DNA of 64,000 nt. Origin: Chitinophaga terrae (ex Kim and Jung 2007). GTDB lineage: Bacteria; Bacteroidota; Bacteroidia; Chitinophagales; Chitinophagaceae. A model generated the notes under the pieces. The model had not been told where the DNA came from, did not search any database, and worked only from the letters and a program-made list of their open reading frames with translations. The stretch is from contig NZ_FNRL01000004.1 of the NCBI RefSeq assembly GCF_900107795.1, positions 186,001 through 250,000 on the forward strand. The letters run 5' to 3'. This document shows, one piece after another, positions 10,328 to 19,304 of the stretch. A program made the position numbers and the translations under genes. Each line of letters opens with the position of its first letter. Positions within the stretch are counted from its first letter, which is position 1.

Positions 10328-12598
10328 ATGCGAACGAGATTTAAGATACTGGCAATGCTCTTGGGTATTGCCGGTATTGCCAATGCCCAGCAAAAAGATA
10401 TTGTTTCATACGCGAATACCAGGCAGGGAACAAATTCGCATTTCGGGTTAAGTCATGGCAACACTTATCCAACTACTTCCCTGCCTTTTGGAATGAATGC
10501 CTGGTCGCCCCAGACAGGCAGGAATGGCGATGGCTGGAAATACCAGTATAAGGCCGATTCTATCAGGGGCTTTCAACAGGTGCATCAGTGCAGCCCATGG
10601 GTGGGCGACTATGCGGTATTCAGTCTTATGCCCGTGAGCGGTCCGTTGCAGGTCAACGAATATGCCCGGGCTGCCGCGTTTACCCATGATGCTGAAATTG
10701 TGCAACCCGACTATTACAAGGTTACCTTCCGGAATGGCACTAAAACGGAGATAACGCCTACCGAACGTGGCGCGCATTTCAGGTTTTCTTTTCCTGCAAA
10801 AAAAGCTGCCTACCTGGTACTGGATGGTTATACAGGAATGAGCGAAGTGAAGATCTATCCGAAAGAAAGGAAGATCACCGGTTACGTAAGGAACGGGGCT
10901 TTCATACCTAAGAGTTTCAAAAACTATTTTGTAGTTGTATTTGATAAGCCGTTTGAAGTCTATGGCACCTGGGAGCCTGGCCCTAACAAAATAACAGAAG
11001 GCAACCAACAGGCGGGAGGCAAAGGCGCCGGCGCCTATGTAAAGTTTGCGGATGGAGCAACGGTGCAGGCAAAAGTGGCATCTTCCTACATCAGTCCCGA
11101 ACAGGCGGAACTGACGCTTACAAGAGAATTAGGAAACTATAAATCGTTTAACGATACCCGTAATGCGGCGAATAACACCTGGAAAACATTGTTTAACCGG
11201 GTAAAAGTAGAAGGCGGTACAGAAGAAGATAAAGCCACGTTTTATTCCTGTCTTTTCCGCGCCAATCTTTTCTCTCACCAGTTCTTTGAATACAATAAAG
11301 AGGGCAAGCCTTACTACTATAGCCCATACGACGAGAAGATCCACGATGGTTACATGTATACCGACAATGGTTTCTGGGATACATTCAGGGCGCAGTTCCC
11401 CTTAAATACCATCCTGCACCCGGAAATGGAAGGCCGTTATATGCAGGCCCTGCTGGATGCGCAGTCACAATGTGGTTGGCTGCCTGCCTGGTCGTTTCCC
11501 AGCGAAACGGGCGGCATGTTGGGCAATCATGCTATCTCCCTGCTTACAGACGCCTGGGTAAAAGGCATCAGGACATTCGATCCAAAGAAGGCCTTAGACG
11601 CATATTTCCACGAAGCTATGAACAAGGGTCCATGGGGCGGGGCTAATGGCCGTGCGGGCTGGAAGGAATACTACCAGCTGGGCTATGTCAGCTTCCCCGA
11701 ATCGCACGGCAGCACATCTCAAACCCTCGAGTATGCGTACGACGATTTTTGCGGCTACCAGTTGGCAAAAGTAACCGGCAATAAGTTTTACGAGCAGTTA
11801 TTTAGCCGTACAATGTATAACTACCGTAACCAGTTCGATTCATCCACCGGCTTTATGCGCGGCAGGAAGGTAAACGGCGATTGGGTAGAACCATTTGATC
11901 CCTTCGAATGGGGAGGGCCCTACACCGAAGGAAACGCCTGGCATTGGCTATGGTCTGTATTCCACGACGTGCAGGGACTGATTAACCTGATGGGCGGAAA
12001 TGAAAAGTTTGTAGCGAAGCTCGATTCTGTTTTCTCTCAACCCAACAAAGTAAACCCTGGCTATTATGGTGGAATGATCCACGAAATGACGGAAATGGTA
12101 GAAGGGAATATGGGGCAATATGCGCACGGCAATCAGCCTATCCAGCATATGATCTACCTGTACAACTATGCCGGCCAACCCTGGAAAACGCAGCAACATG
12201 TCCGTAACGTAATGGATAAACTATACAGTGCAACAGAAGACGGTTATCCCGGAGATGAAGACCAGGGGCAGATGTCGTCGTGGTACGTGATCAGCGCCCT
12301 CGGTTTTTACAGCGTATGCCCGGGTACGGACCAATACATAATAGGCAGTCCTGTTTTCGGTAAAGCAACCATTACGCTCGAAAACGGGAAGAAGTTCATC
12401 GTAGAAGCATTGAACAATAGTAAGGAGAATGTTTATATACAATCTGCTACGTTAAACGGCAAACCCTATAGCCGTAATTACATTACGCATGAAGATATTA
12501 TGAACGGCGGTACTTTGGTATTGCAGATGGGAAATCAACCGGCGAAGAACCGGGGAATAGGGGAGGATGATAAGCCGTTTTCATTAAGTAAGCGTTGA
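10328..12598 (+). CDS. GH92 family exo-alpha-mannosidase
   Basis: A 756-residue secreted enzyme of glycoside hydrolase family 92, calcium-dependent inverting exo-alpha-mannosidases acting on N-glycans and fungal mannans. The signal peptide ends at IANAQQ. The N-terminal beta-sandwich carries LSHGNTYPTTSLPFGMNAWS, followed by W-K-Y-Q-Y and HQCSPWVGDYAVFSL. The catalytic (alpha/alpha)6 domain includes GYPGDEDQGQMSSWYVISA and YIIGSPVFGKA, close to family consensus. The length is typical. It is the last gene of the operon and is followed by a terminator. Linkage specificity (alpha-1,2, -1,3, -1,4 or -1,6) cannot be read from the sequence. Confidence 0.93.
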   Translation: MRTRFKILAMLLGIAGIANAQQKDIVSYANTRQGTNSHFGLSHGNTYPTTSLPFGMNAWSPQTGRNGDGWKYQYKADSIRGFQQVHQCSPWVGDYAVFSLMPVSGPLQVNEYARAAAFTHDAEIVQPDYYKVTFRNGTKTEITPTERGAHFRFSFPAKKAAYLVLDGYTGMSEVKIYPKERKITGYVRNGAFIPKSFKNYFVVVFDKPFEVYGTWEPGPNKITEGNQQAGGKGAGAYVKFADGATVQAKVASSYISPEQAELTLTRELGNYKSFNDTRNAANNTWKTLFNRVKVEGGTEEDKATFYSCLFRANLFSHQFFEYNKEGKPYYYSPYDEKIHDGYMYTDNGFWDTFRAQFPLNTILHPEMEGRYMQALLDAQSQCGWLPAWSFPSETGGMLGNHAISLLTDAWVKGIRTFDPKKALDAYFHEAMNKGPWGGANGRAGWKEYYQLGYVSFPESHGSTSQTLEYAYDDFCGYQLAKVTGNKFYEQLFSRTMYNYRNQFDSSTGFMRGRKVNGDWVEPFDPFEWGGPYTEGNAWHWLWSVFHDVQGLINLMGGNEKFVAKLDSVFSQPNKVNPGYYGGMIHEMTEMVEGNMGQYAHGNQPIQHMIYLYNYAGQPWKTQQHVRNVMDKLYSATEDGYPGDEDQGQMSSWYVISALGFYSVCPGTDQYIIGSPVFGKATITLENGKKFIVEALNNSKENVYIQSATLNGKPYSRNYITHEDIMNGGTLVLQMGNQPAKNRGIGEDDKPFSLSKR

Positions 12599-12621
12599 AG
12601 TGTTAAAAATTGACGAATAAG

Positions 12622-12651
12622 GGGCGTTCCGGTTTTGGAGCGTCCTTTTTG
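12622..12651 (+). terminator. Rho-independent terminator after the GH92 operon
   Basis: A 9-bp stem (12622-12630 with 12637-12645, two wobble pairs) and a six-base loop, followed by CTTTTTG. It lies 24 bases after the GH92 stop and ends the utilisation operon. Confidence 0.75.
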
Positions 12652-12759
12652 TTTTGGGGGGCTAAACTTATCTTACTACCACAACCACCTGAAAAATATT
12701 TTCTTCCCTGCATAAGGGTGTCTGCCGTTCCACGTGTTATTAATCTCAAATTCAACAAC

Positions 12760-12912
12760 ATGATGCGACAGGAGACATTCTTCCGCTATGCGATCATCGC
12801 ATGGTCGGTAGTGGTAACAATTGTCTGTATACTATCTCTTCCCATAGCGGCCCTGTTCCTATTGAGGAATTGCTTTACCCGGAAAAAGACCAATAGCTAT
12901 GATAAACAGTAA
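12760..12912 (+). CDS. 50-residue single-pass membrane peptide
   Basis: A small protein starting at one of two adjacent ATGs (12760/12763): a short polar head (MMRQETFFRY), one strong transmembrane segment (about residues 11-36) and a basic tail (RKKTNSYDKQ). An upstream in-frame start at 12610 is unlikely because it lies over the terminator of the previous operon. The frame overlaps the start of the glycosyltransferase at 12899 by 14 bases, which suggests translational coupling. I do not recognise a family. It could be an accessory subunit of the two glycosyltransferases that follow. Confidence 0.5.
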   Translation: MMRQETFFRYAIIAWSVVVTIVCILSLPIAALFLLRNCFTRKKTNSYDKQ

Positions 12913-14197
12913 AGAGACTTACAACAACCGCCAGGTAACAAAGTATATTGATTTCTTTCATTCCCCGGGCTGCAGCAGGCTGCATCTGCGTATGGCCCGC
13001 CAGCAACTGGCTGCATACGCCGAAGATGGTGTATGGGTTAACATATCTGCCCTGCCTCCGGGCGCCACATACGACCTTGTTGTACTGGAATACGCCCTTG
13101 GCAGCAGCGATGATATACAGGCATTGCTGAAACAGGTCAGACCCCTCTGCCACGCCACAACGCTGCTGATAGCGGTAGAGTACAATATGGTATGGAGCAC
13201 CGTTATCCGTTATTGGAAAAGATTTTCCGGACGCAAAGAGCAGACGCCATCCAACTGGCTTTCGCATGGCGATGTAAAGAATATAGTGCAGTTGGAGGGA
13301 ATGGAAGTTTTCCGGCATACCCGGAAAACGTTGCTTCCGTTTAATATTCCTATACTGGGGCCGTTCATGAACAGGATAATAGGCAACCTGCCGCTGGTCA
13401 ATCATCTTTGCCTGAATCATTTCTATTTTGTTCGTTTCCAGCCGGGAGAATTGCGTATGGCCGGACAGCAAGTATATTCCACAAGCATTATTATACCCGC
13501 CCGGAATGAAAGCGGGAATATCAGGAACATTGTGGAGCGGATCCCGTCGTTTGGCGGAACGCAGGAGATTATATTTATCGAGGGCAACTCTACGGACGAT
13601 ACCTGGGAGCAGATGCTGGCCGTACAGGAACTATATAAAGGGAAACGCAATATTGTGGCTATACAGCAAACCGGAAAGGGCAAGGCTAATGCCGTGCAGG
13701 AGGCTTTCCGCATCGCTTCGGGGGATGTGCTGATGATCCTCGACGCAGATATTTCCGTTTGCCCGGAGGACCTACCTAAGTTCTACGAAGCGCTCATCGC
13801 CCGCAGGGGGGATTTCATCAACGGATGCCGGCTGGTTTACAAGATGGAAGAGAATGCCATGCGGGGCTTCAACCTTGTGGGAAACAAAGTATTCTCTCTC
13901 CTGTTCTCCTGGTTATTACATCAGCCGATAAAGGATACGCTATGCGGCACAAAGGTATTGCTCAAAAAAGATTACCTGGCGCTGGAAAAGAACAGGAGCT
14001 ATTTCGGCGATTTTGATCCCTTCGGCGATTTCGATCTGCTCTTTGGCGCATACAAGCTGGGTCTTAAGATCGTTGACCTGCCTGTGGCCTATAAAGCCAG
14101 GACTTACGGCGAAACAAATATCTCCCGCTGGAAGCACGGATGGCTGCTGCTGAAAATGTGGGCCTTTGCTATCATTAAGATAAAGTTCAAACCATGA
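12899..14197 (+). CDS. GT2 glycosyltransferase with degenerate methyltransferase-like N-terminal domain
   Basis: A 432-residue two-part protein. Residues about 185-432 are a GT2 (GT-A) transferase: SIIIPARNESGNI opening strand, GNSTDDTWE, KGKANAVQEAF, the metal-binding DAD at 282-284 (MILDADIS), and a late FGDFDLLFGAYKLGLKI block. This resembles polyprenyl-phosphate sugar synthases and cell-envelope GT2s. Residues about 11-180 match the later half of class I SAM methyltransferases often fused before such GT2s (NWLSHGDVKNIVQLEGMEV, then LLPFNIPILGPFMNRI), but the glycine-rich SAM-binding motif I is not visible, so methyl transfer is doubtful. It overlaps the downstream membrane transferase by 4 bases. 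The operon probably builds or modifies a lipid-linked or surface glycan. Confidence 0.82.
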   Translation: MINSKETYNNRQVTKYIDFFHSPGCSRLHLRMARQQLAAYAEDGVWVNISALPPGATYDLVVLEYALGSSDDIQALLKQVRPLCHATTLLIAVEYNMVWSTVIRYWKRFSGRKEQTPSNWLSHGDVKNIVQLEGMEVFRHTRKTLLPFNIPILGPFMNRIIGNLPLVNHLCLNHFYFVRFQPGELRMAGQQVYSTSIIIPARNESGNIRNIVERIPSFGGTQEIIFIEGNSTDDTWEQMLAVQELYKGKRNIVAIQQTGKGKANAVQEAFRIASGDVLMILDADISVCPEDLPKFYEALIARRGDFINGCRLVYKMEENAMRGFNLVGNKVFSLLFSWLLHQPIKDTLCGTKVLLKKDYLALEKNRSYFGDFDPFGDFDLLFGAYKLGLKIVDLPVAYKARTYGETNISRWKHGWLLLKMWAFAIIKIKFKP

Positions 14198-16044
14198 AGA
14201 AGAGCAATACAGGTATTCTTCTCCTGGCGGCGTGCATATTGGTTTACGGCCTGCTGACGGCGTTGCTGTTTGATGTGAAGGTATCCGACGGAGGAGACGA
14301 CAGTTCTTATGTGCAGTCGGCCTACTATTTCCTGAAAGCGGGAACATTACCCGGTTACCAGGGACCGCTGTATCCTGTGGCGCTTAGTGCCGTGATGCTG
14401 TTTTCCGGTATGCACCTGGTAATACTGAAACTTTCCTCGGTCCTGTTCCTGCTCCTTTTCTTTATTGTTTTTTACAATACCTACAAGGATGTCGCCGGCC
14501 GGGCAGTATTGTTGCTCCTGTTGCTCTGCTGTATTGTGAACGCGCATTTTCTTTATTATGGGTACCACTTGTACTCAGAAGCTTTCTTCATGTTGCTGAT
14601 GGCGGTCACTATCCGCTTTTTCAACAGGCATTTTATAGCAACTGAACCCGTATTCGCGCAGTACCTGCTGCTATCAGTGCTGCTGCTGGCCTGTTTCCTG
14701 GCCCGAACGGCAGGTATATTTTGCCTGATGGCAGTTTTTCTTTACTTCCTTTCCTACAGGAAATGGAAGAATATGGGTATTTACCTGCTTGTCACTGTTG
14801 CCATATTTGGCGCTTATTTCATGTTGAAAAAGATCATTTGGCCCGACACGAAAAATCTCCATTTCAGTACGCAGTTAGCCAGCCTTTTGCAGAAAGACTT
14901 TTATAACCAGGCCAGCGGGTATGAGGATGTTACGGGGATGCTGAGGCGGTTGCTGGATAACGGGAAACAGTACCTGTCTTACCATTTCGCCAATATTACC
15001 GGCTTCCTGCCGGATACCGCTGCGCGGCCGGGCTATTTCGCTACCCTGCTTTGGTATATCGTTTACGGCTATACGATGTGGTATTTTTTCCGTTGTAACA
15101 GGCTATTGTATTTTACGGGGCTGATGGTGATCAGCGGTTGCCTGGTATCCTTCCTGGCGTTGCAGGTGAGCTGGGACCAGGAGCGGATCATCCTGGTTTA
15201 TGTACCGTTCATGCTTATCCTGTTGGCTGCATTGTTGGAGCAATGGCGTACAGGCGCTGTGGCAGCTTGCATACTGCTGGGAATATCTGCAAGCATCAAC
15301 CTGAAAAAAACTATCGGCAAAATCGAGGAACACCAGCCGGAAATGACAGAGAACCTGTCGGGCAACCTGCTTTATGGCTATACGCCCGACCTGGCAAACT
15401 ACCTGGAAGCTGCCAAATGGTGCGGGGCCAATAGGTCAAAGGACTCCGTATATGCCTGCAGGAAACCATCCATTGCCTTCATATTTTCGCCGGCGCCTAA
15501 CTTCGGCATATTCAATGTTCCTGCGGTAACGGGAAAAGTATTAACTGATAGTTGCAGTTCCGCAGCATACACGCCGGTGCTGTTGGATATTTCCCGGGCA
15601 CAGGGTAATGCCGCCTACGCTGTTTTCCTGGAAGGGGCAGCCCCGTTCATGTATGCTGTAGCCTCCTTCAACGATACGGGCAATAATGAGAGAATTGGGC
15701 TCCTTTGCCGGTTCCCGGTTGCAATGACAGCAGCCTTCCTGGAACAGGCCAGGACTGCGGCAATGCCGGTTTATACGGGGGTGCCCGTCATACAAGGCTT
15801 GCTGGCTAACGGCGGGTACCAGATAGACGAACTGCGGAACAACCTGCAGGAGCATCGCGTTTCGCACATGATCATGGCCAGCCTGCGGGTAGACCCGAAT
15901 CGCAATACCGGTTACATTATTACCACCTTGCACAGGTATGCGTTTTACCTTAGCCTGAAATACCCTCGTATGTTCACGTTGGTAAAGACTATCGGCAATA
16001 CGGAGCCGGCAATGATATACCAGATCCGGTACCCGCAGGACTGA
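14194..16044 (+). CDS. Multi-pass GT-C-like membrane glycosyltransferase
   Basis: A 616-residue integral membrane protein with roughly ten hydrophobic segments in the first 380 residues and a soluble C-terminal region (about 395-616). After the first membrane helix comes SDGGDDSSYVQSAYYFLK, the position where GT-C enzymes (the dolichyl-phosphate-mannose mannosyltransferase/ArnT group) carry their acidic catalytic loop. An FLART motif follows at about residue 170. The 4-base ATGA overlap with the GT2 upstream suggests a joint pathway: the GT2 would make a polyprenyl-phosphate sugar and this protein transfer the sugar outside the membrane. That pairing is inference; acceptor and sugar are unknown. 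Confidence 0.72.
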   Translation: MKKSNTGILLLAACILVYGLLTALLFDVKVSDGGDDSSYVQSAYYFLKAGTLPGYQGPLYPVALSAVMLFSGMHLVILKLSSVLFLLLFFIVFYNTYKDVAGRAVLLLLLLCCIVNAHFLYYGYHLYSEAFFMLLMAVTIRFFNRHFIATEPVFAQYLLLSVLLLACFLARTAGIFCLMAVFLYFLSYRKWKNMGIYLLVTVAIFGAYFMLKKIIWPDTKNLHFSTQLASLLQKDFYNQASGYEDVTGMLRRLLDNGKQYLSYHFANITGFLPDTAARPGYFATLLWYIVYGYTMWYFFRCNRLLYFTGLMVISGCLVSFLALQVSWDQERIILVYVPFMLILLAALLEQWRTGAVAACILLGISASINLKKTIGKIEEHQPEMTENLSGNLLYGYTPDLANYLEAAKWCGANRSKDSVYACRKPSIAFIFSPAPNFGIFNVPAVTGKVLTDSCSSAAYTPVLLDISRAQGNAAYAVFLEGAAPFMYAVASFNDTGNNERIGLLCRFPVAMTAAFLEQARTAAMPVYTGVPVIQGLLANGGYQIDELRNNLQEHRVSHMIMASLRVDPNRNTGYIITTLHRYAFYLSLKYPRMFTLVKTIGNTEPAMIYQIRYPQD

Positions 16045-17298
16045 TCATTTCAGGCGCCAGAACAATCCTGCCTGGAACCCGATCCATAACTTGTTGTTGG
16101 ATGAGGAAGTGCTGCTGTAGCTGTTGCTGAGCGTATAAAGAGGCTTGATAACATAGTAGGTTCTGTCGATATCGGTTCCGGGCATAACATTGGATGCCAG
16201 CGTCGATTCTTCTCCATTATAGTAATAAGTACTGTGAAGCAGGTTAAGCACCGGGCCAAAACAAATGTGCAGGCGATTGTTCAGTTTCTTCTCTGCCTGG
16301 ATACCAAGCCTTGACAATTGTGCCTTTACCCGTATCTGCCCCATAATGCCCAGGGTGTCTGGCCGGTTGGCGTAGTCGGCAGACAGTTTGCCGGTTGTAA
16401 CATTGAGCGCCAGTCGCCAGTTGCCGGGCAGTTGCCGCGATATGCCTGCTCCATAGGAAAAACCATTCACTTTGAAATTGGTGTTCCATATCGCTATTGC
16501 GTAAAGCCAGGGAAGACCCGCATGTATAGCAGGGGAGAGGTAAAATACGTCATCAGCGGTGATACCGGTTGTTATCATCAGGCGCATGGGATCTTTTTCT
16601 TTCCGGCCACTGACTGCTACCACTGATGAACTAATAGGCAATATGGTGTCGGGCCGCTGTGTGAAGCTTACGGAACGACGAAAGGCAGTATCAGTTTTCT
16701 GAAAATAGCCTGCAGAGCTATGTATTACCATACCGGGTTTACGCAACAACGTTGTAGGAACATTCACCGGGGAAACAAGCGTCTGCGAAAGCGGCTGAAC
16801 ATCTACCCGGTACGGATTTTTCCACAACTGCTTTGCAATTGCCGGTCGCTTTTCCGCAGGTGCTGCCGGAGCCGGCGAACTAACGGTCAGGGGTACACGT
16901 CTTTTTACAACACTGGCAGCAGGCGCCCCATTATTCGCTTTTTTGCCACTGCCTGCTGGAACAGGAACATTGCGTATGATCACGTAATTTCCGGAGATAA
17001 CATATTGCAGATAATATTTTTTACTAAGATGCTCCAGCAGGGATTTTACTGTCATAGTACGTTGCGGCAACAGTATCTCCTGCCCCGGGTTGGTTCGCTG
17101 AGCGTTAAAGGAAAATACAATGCCTGTTTCCCTGGCTACATGGGCGCCCAGGGAATCCAGCCGTATGCCGGCGCGGGAAAAATGTAAAACCTGCTCCAGG
17201 CCCGATTGTTGTTGTCTTGCAAAGCTACGGTACGGGAATAAGGAGTGCAGGAAAAAAAACAGGGCAAGTCCTGTTGTTGCTGCTTTAGCTGCATTCAT
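16045..17298 (-). CDS. STN-domain protein with barrel-like C-terminus, partner of FecR
   Basis: A protein of about 417 residues from the ATG at 17298; a longer frame begins with TTG at 17328. A signal peptide (MNAAKAATTGLALFFFLHSL) is followed by an STN (secretin/TonB N-terminal) domain, about residues 40-105: FSFNAQRTNPGQEILLPQRT, then LSKKYYLQYVISGNYVIIRN. A long Ala/Pro/Lys-rich linker and a C-terminal beta-rich section ending in an aromatic strand (GLFWRLK) suggest a small outer-membrane barrel. STN domains usually signal from a TonB receptor to FecR. Here the domain lies directly after sigma and FecR genes (14-base overlap with FecR) but carries no plug or large barrel. Probable role: sensor in a cell-surface signalling triad. 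The barrel assignment is tentative. Confidence 0.65.
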   Translation of the reverse strand: MNAAKAATTGLALFFFLHSLFPYRSFARQQQSGLEQVLHFSRAGIRLDSLGAHVARETGIVFSFNAQRTNPGQEILLPQRTMTVKSLLEHLSKKYYLQYVISGNYVIIRNVPVPAGSGKKANNGAPAASVVKRRVPLTVSSPAPAAPAEKRPAIAKQLWKNPYRVDVQPLSQTLVSPVNVPTTLLRKPGMVIHSSAGYFQKTDTAFRRSVSFTQRPDTILPISSSVVAVSGRKEKDPMRLMITTGITADDVFYLSPAIHAGLPWLYAIAIWNTNFKVNGFSYGAGISRQLPGNWRLALNVTTGKLSADYANRPDTLGIMGQIRVKAQLSRLGIQAEKKLNNRLHICFGPVLNLLHSTYYYNGEESTLASNVMPGTDIDRTYYVIKPLYTLSNSYSSTSSSNNKLWIGFQAGLFWRLK

Positions 17299-18286
17299 TC
17301 CCTGAAAAATAAACGATATTGTTCTCAAACCTGTATTGGAGGCCCAGCGATGCAGCTATCACATGCAGCACCTGCTGCAATGGCTGCCGGTCGAACTGCG
17401 TATTAAGCCTGCACCGGGCCAGCTTTTCGTTCTCAAATACTACGCTGATGCCATAGGACTTTTCCAGCGCCACTTTCACTTCTTCCATGGGCATATTATA
17501 AAAATAAAGCGTCCTGGTAGCATAAGCGTAACTGTTACGGTCAATCACCGCCTGCAATTGCAGTCGTCCGCTTACCCTTTCATAAACGCCGGTAGCGCCT
17601 GCGCTTACCTGTATCTGTGCGCTACCCGCACGCATCCTGACCATGCCTTCGTTCACACTCACGGTTATTGTATTGCTGTCTTTCCTCACATTGAAAGCGG
17701 TTCCCAGCACTGTGATCTCCAGGTTATCCATCCGGATGGTGAACGGTTGCCCAGCCAGTGGGGCCACTGAAAAATATGCTTCCCCGTCCAGCGTCACTTC
17801 ACGCTTTCCTTGTGCAAACCGGCGGTTAACGGACAACCGGCTGTTATGCCAGAGTGTAACAACCGATTGGTCTTGCAAGGTATCTTTTATCACATTCTCT
17901 CCCGAGCGCAACACTGTATAACGCTCCTTTGCACCAGGCCGCAGCAGCAGGTATGCCGTTAAACCAACGCCCAGCAACATCACTATGCTGGCCGCTATCT
18001 TCAACCGGGATGCCAGCGTTGGTGCAACCCGCCGGGATGTGGTTATCTCTAACCCTGGTTTAAGCTGTTCCCATGCCTGTGCCAAATCCTGCGCCCTGTA
18101 CGGCGTACCCGGGGAGGCCTGTTGCCATAACAGCGCCAGTTCCGCGAACATTGCCTGGTTCGCGGGATGTTGCGCCCTCCATTCGTCTATAGCAATAGCT
18201 TCCTCCGGCAGCGCTTCTCCTGCCAGGTATCTGCCAATTAAGGACGGATCTACATGTATGTCAGGTTTCAGGTCCACTTGTAGCAA
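17285..18286 (-). CDS. FecR-family anti-sigma factor
   Basis: A 333-residue inner-membrane regulator. Residues 1-90 form the cytoplasmic sigma-binding part (RYLAGEALPEEAIAIDEWRA). One transmembrane helix lies at about 95-113 (IAASIVMLLGVGLTAYLLL). The periplasmic FecR domain (about 120-215) contains LRSGENVIKDTLQDQSVVTL, VTLDGEAYFSVAP and VLGTAFNVR. A C-terminal DUF4974-like STN-related domain (about 255-325, YFYNMPMEEVKVALEKSYGI) ends the protein. The start shown is TTG; a GTG at 18277 is the alternative, and no ATG is available in frame. It lies 18 bases after the sigma gene and overlaps the STN gene, so the three form one transcript. Confidence 0.9.
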   Translation of the reverse strand: MLQVDLKPDIHVDPSLIGRYLAGEALPEEAIAIDEWRAQHPANQAMFAELALLWQQASPGTPYRAQDLAQAWEQLKPGLEITTSRRVAPTLASRLKIAASIVMLLGVGLTAYLLLRPGAKERYTVLRSGENVIKDTLQDQSVVTLWHNSRLSVNRRFAQGKREVTLDGEAYFSVAPLAGQPFTIRMDNLEITVLGTAFNVRKDSNTITVSVNEGMVRMRAGSAQIQVSAGATGVYERVSGRLQLQAVIDRNSYAYATRTLYFYNMPMEEVKVALEKSYGISVVFENEKLARCRLNTQFDRQPLQQVLHVIAASLGLQYRFENNIVYFSGNECS

Positions 18287-18304
18287 TATTACATAGTGAT
18301 CATT

Positions 18305-18856
18305 TTATATCAATATACCTATTATCAGTATTACAACGAGATAGTCAGCCAGTCTTGCCCGGAATATCTTCAATGCCTTGCCTATCTGCGCTTCCACAGT
18401 TTTCACGGAAATATCCATCTCCCGCGCTATATCGGCATATTTCTTTCCTTCCATCCTGCTTTTAACAAAAACAAGCCTGCATTGAGGCGGCAGATCGCCC
18501 ATCACTTGATGTATGAGGGAAGTCAGCTCTCCGGTGATCACCTTGTCCTTTGTATTGCTCTCAACATTAACGGTATGCGCCGTTGCAGCAGATGTATGCT
18601 GTTTTCTTATCTTGTTATCACGTATATAGTTCAGGCAAAGGTTGTGCGTGGCCTTATAAAGATACCCTTTAATAGCCCCTTCCATCAGCAGCTCGTCCCG
18701 TTTTTCCCAGAGTTTTTTGAACACCAGTTGTACCACATCGTCCGCCGCATCAGGGTCTTTCAGCATGGTAAAGGCATAGTAGTGCAGCCTTGCATGATAA
18801 ACATGAAAGAGCTGCTCAAATGTAGCCAACGGATGGTTGTCTTTCGCCTTCTCCAA
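18305..18856 (-). CDS. ECF RNA polymerase sigma factor, Bacteroidetes FecI-like type
   Basis: A 183-residue sigma-70 family member of the extracytoplasmic-function group. Region 2 is FEQLFHVYHARLHYYAFTML, followed by ADDVVQLVFKKLWEKRDEL; region 4 is LPPQCRLVFVKSRMEGKKYADIA, then ISVKTVEAQIGKALKIF. It should direct transcription of a small regulon when released by the FecR encoded next. The start is a TTG (18856), since no in-frame ATG lies between it and the upstream stops. An unusual hydrophobic C-terminal tail (YLVVILIIGILI) extends past region 4. No SusC with an STN domain is adjacent, so the target genes may be elsewhere. Confidence 0.9.
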   Translation of the reverse strand: MEKAKDNHPLATFEQLFHVYHARLHYYAFTMLKDPDAADDVVQLVFKKLWEKRDELLMEGAIKGYLYKATHNLCLNYIRDNKIRKQHTSAATAHTVNVESNTKDKVITGELTSLIHQVMGDLPPQCRLVFVKSRMEGKKYADIAREMDISVKTVEAQIGKALKIFRARLADYLVVILIIGILI

Positions 18857-19097
18857 AACGTTAATGTATTCCTTACCAAGGAATATAACACTTCTCCCGC
18901 CGCTTACCCTATGTGTTGTTTAAAATTTTTTTTGCTGAAGCGGGGGGATGGTAGGATTAAGGTTAGGGAGGTAGGGTAGGTGGTGAATGCGAAAAATATC
19001 TGATTTACAGCTAAGAGAAGGTAAGATTATGATATATGCCAAACGAAGAACTGTTGCCAGGAATATGACCTTAGCGAGCTTCAAGGTGTATTAGATA

Positions 19098-19270
19098 ATG
19101 GACTGCCTGCATGAAGTGGAAAAACAGCTTATTATCCGTTGGTTAAAAGGATATGATCTTAGAAAATACAGTACCTGGCAGACCATAAATACGTTAGTTC
19201 TGTAGAGGCATATAAACAAAGTGTGCTGGATAGGTTACAAAAGGCTGTAGCCCGTTACTATTTGCTATAA
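19098..19270 (+). pseudogene. Tyrosine recombinase C-terminal remnant (frameshifted)
   Basis: The plus strand encodes IIRWLKGYDLRK in one frame (from about 19131) and then, one base out of phase, KIQYLADHKYVSSVEAYKQ and RLQKAVARYYLL up to TAA at 19268. Joined at the A-run 19163-19166 (one A short), this matches the end of XerC/D-type integrases: the WLK-x-DLRKIQY-(L/M)-GHK-SS-(T/V)-EAY pattern with the nucleophilic Tyr region. The catalytic G-H-K reads D-H-K. The remainder of the gene is unrecognisable upstream. It is a dead remnant of a mobile element, next to ORF6N genes. Confidence 0.55.
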
Positions 19271-19304
19271 GAAAGATATTTTTAATCATCAAACCATTAT
19301 GTAA

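Noticed and set aside
12610..12759. N-terminal extension of the small membrane peptide to 12610
   Set aside because: It would run through the GH92 terminator hairpin and its sequence is not gene-like; the double ATG at 12760 is a better start.
18296..18979. Long plus-strand frame opposite the ECF sigma gene
   Set aside because: It mirrors the sigma gene in the antisense frame; the minus strand shows clear sigma region 2 and 4 motifs.
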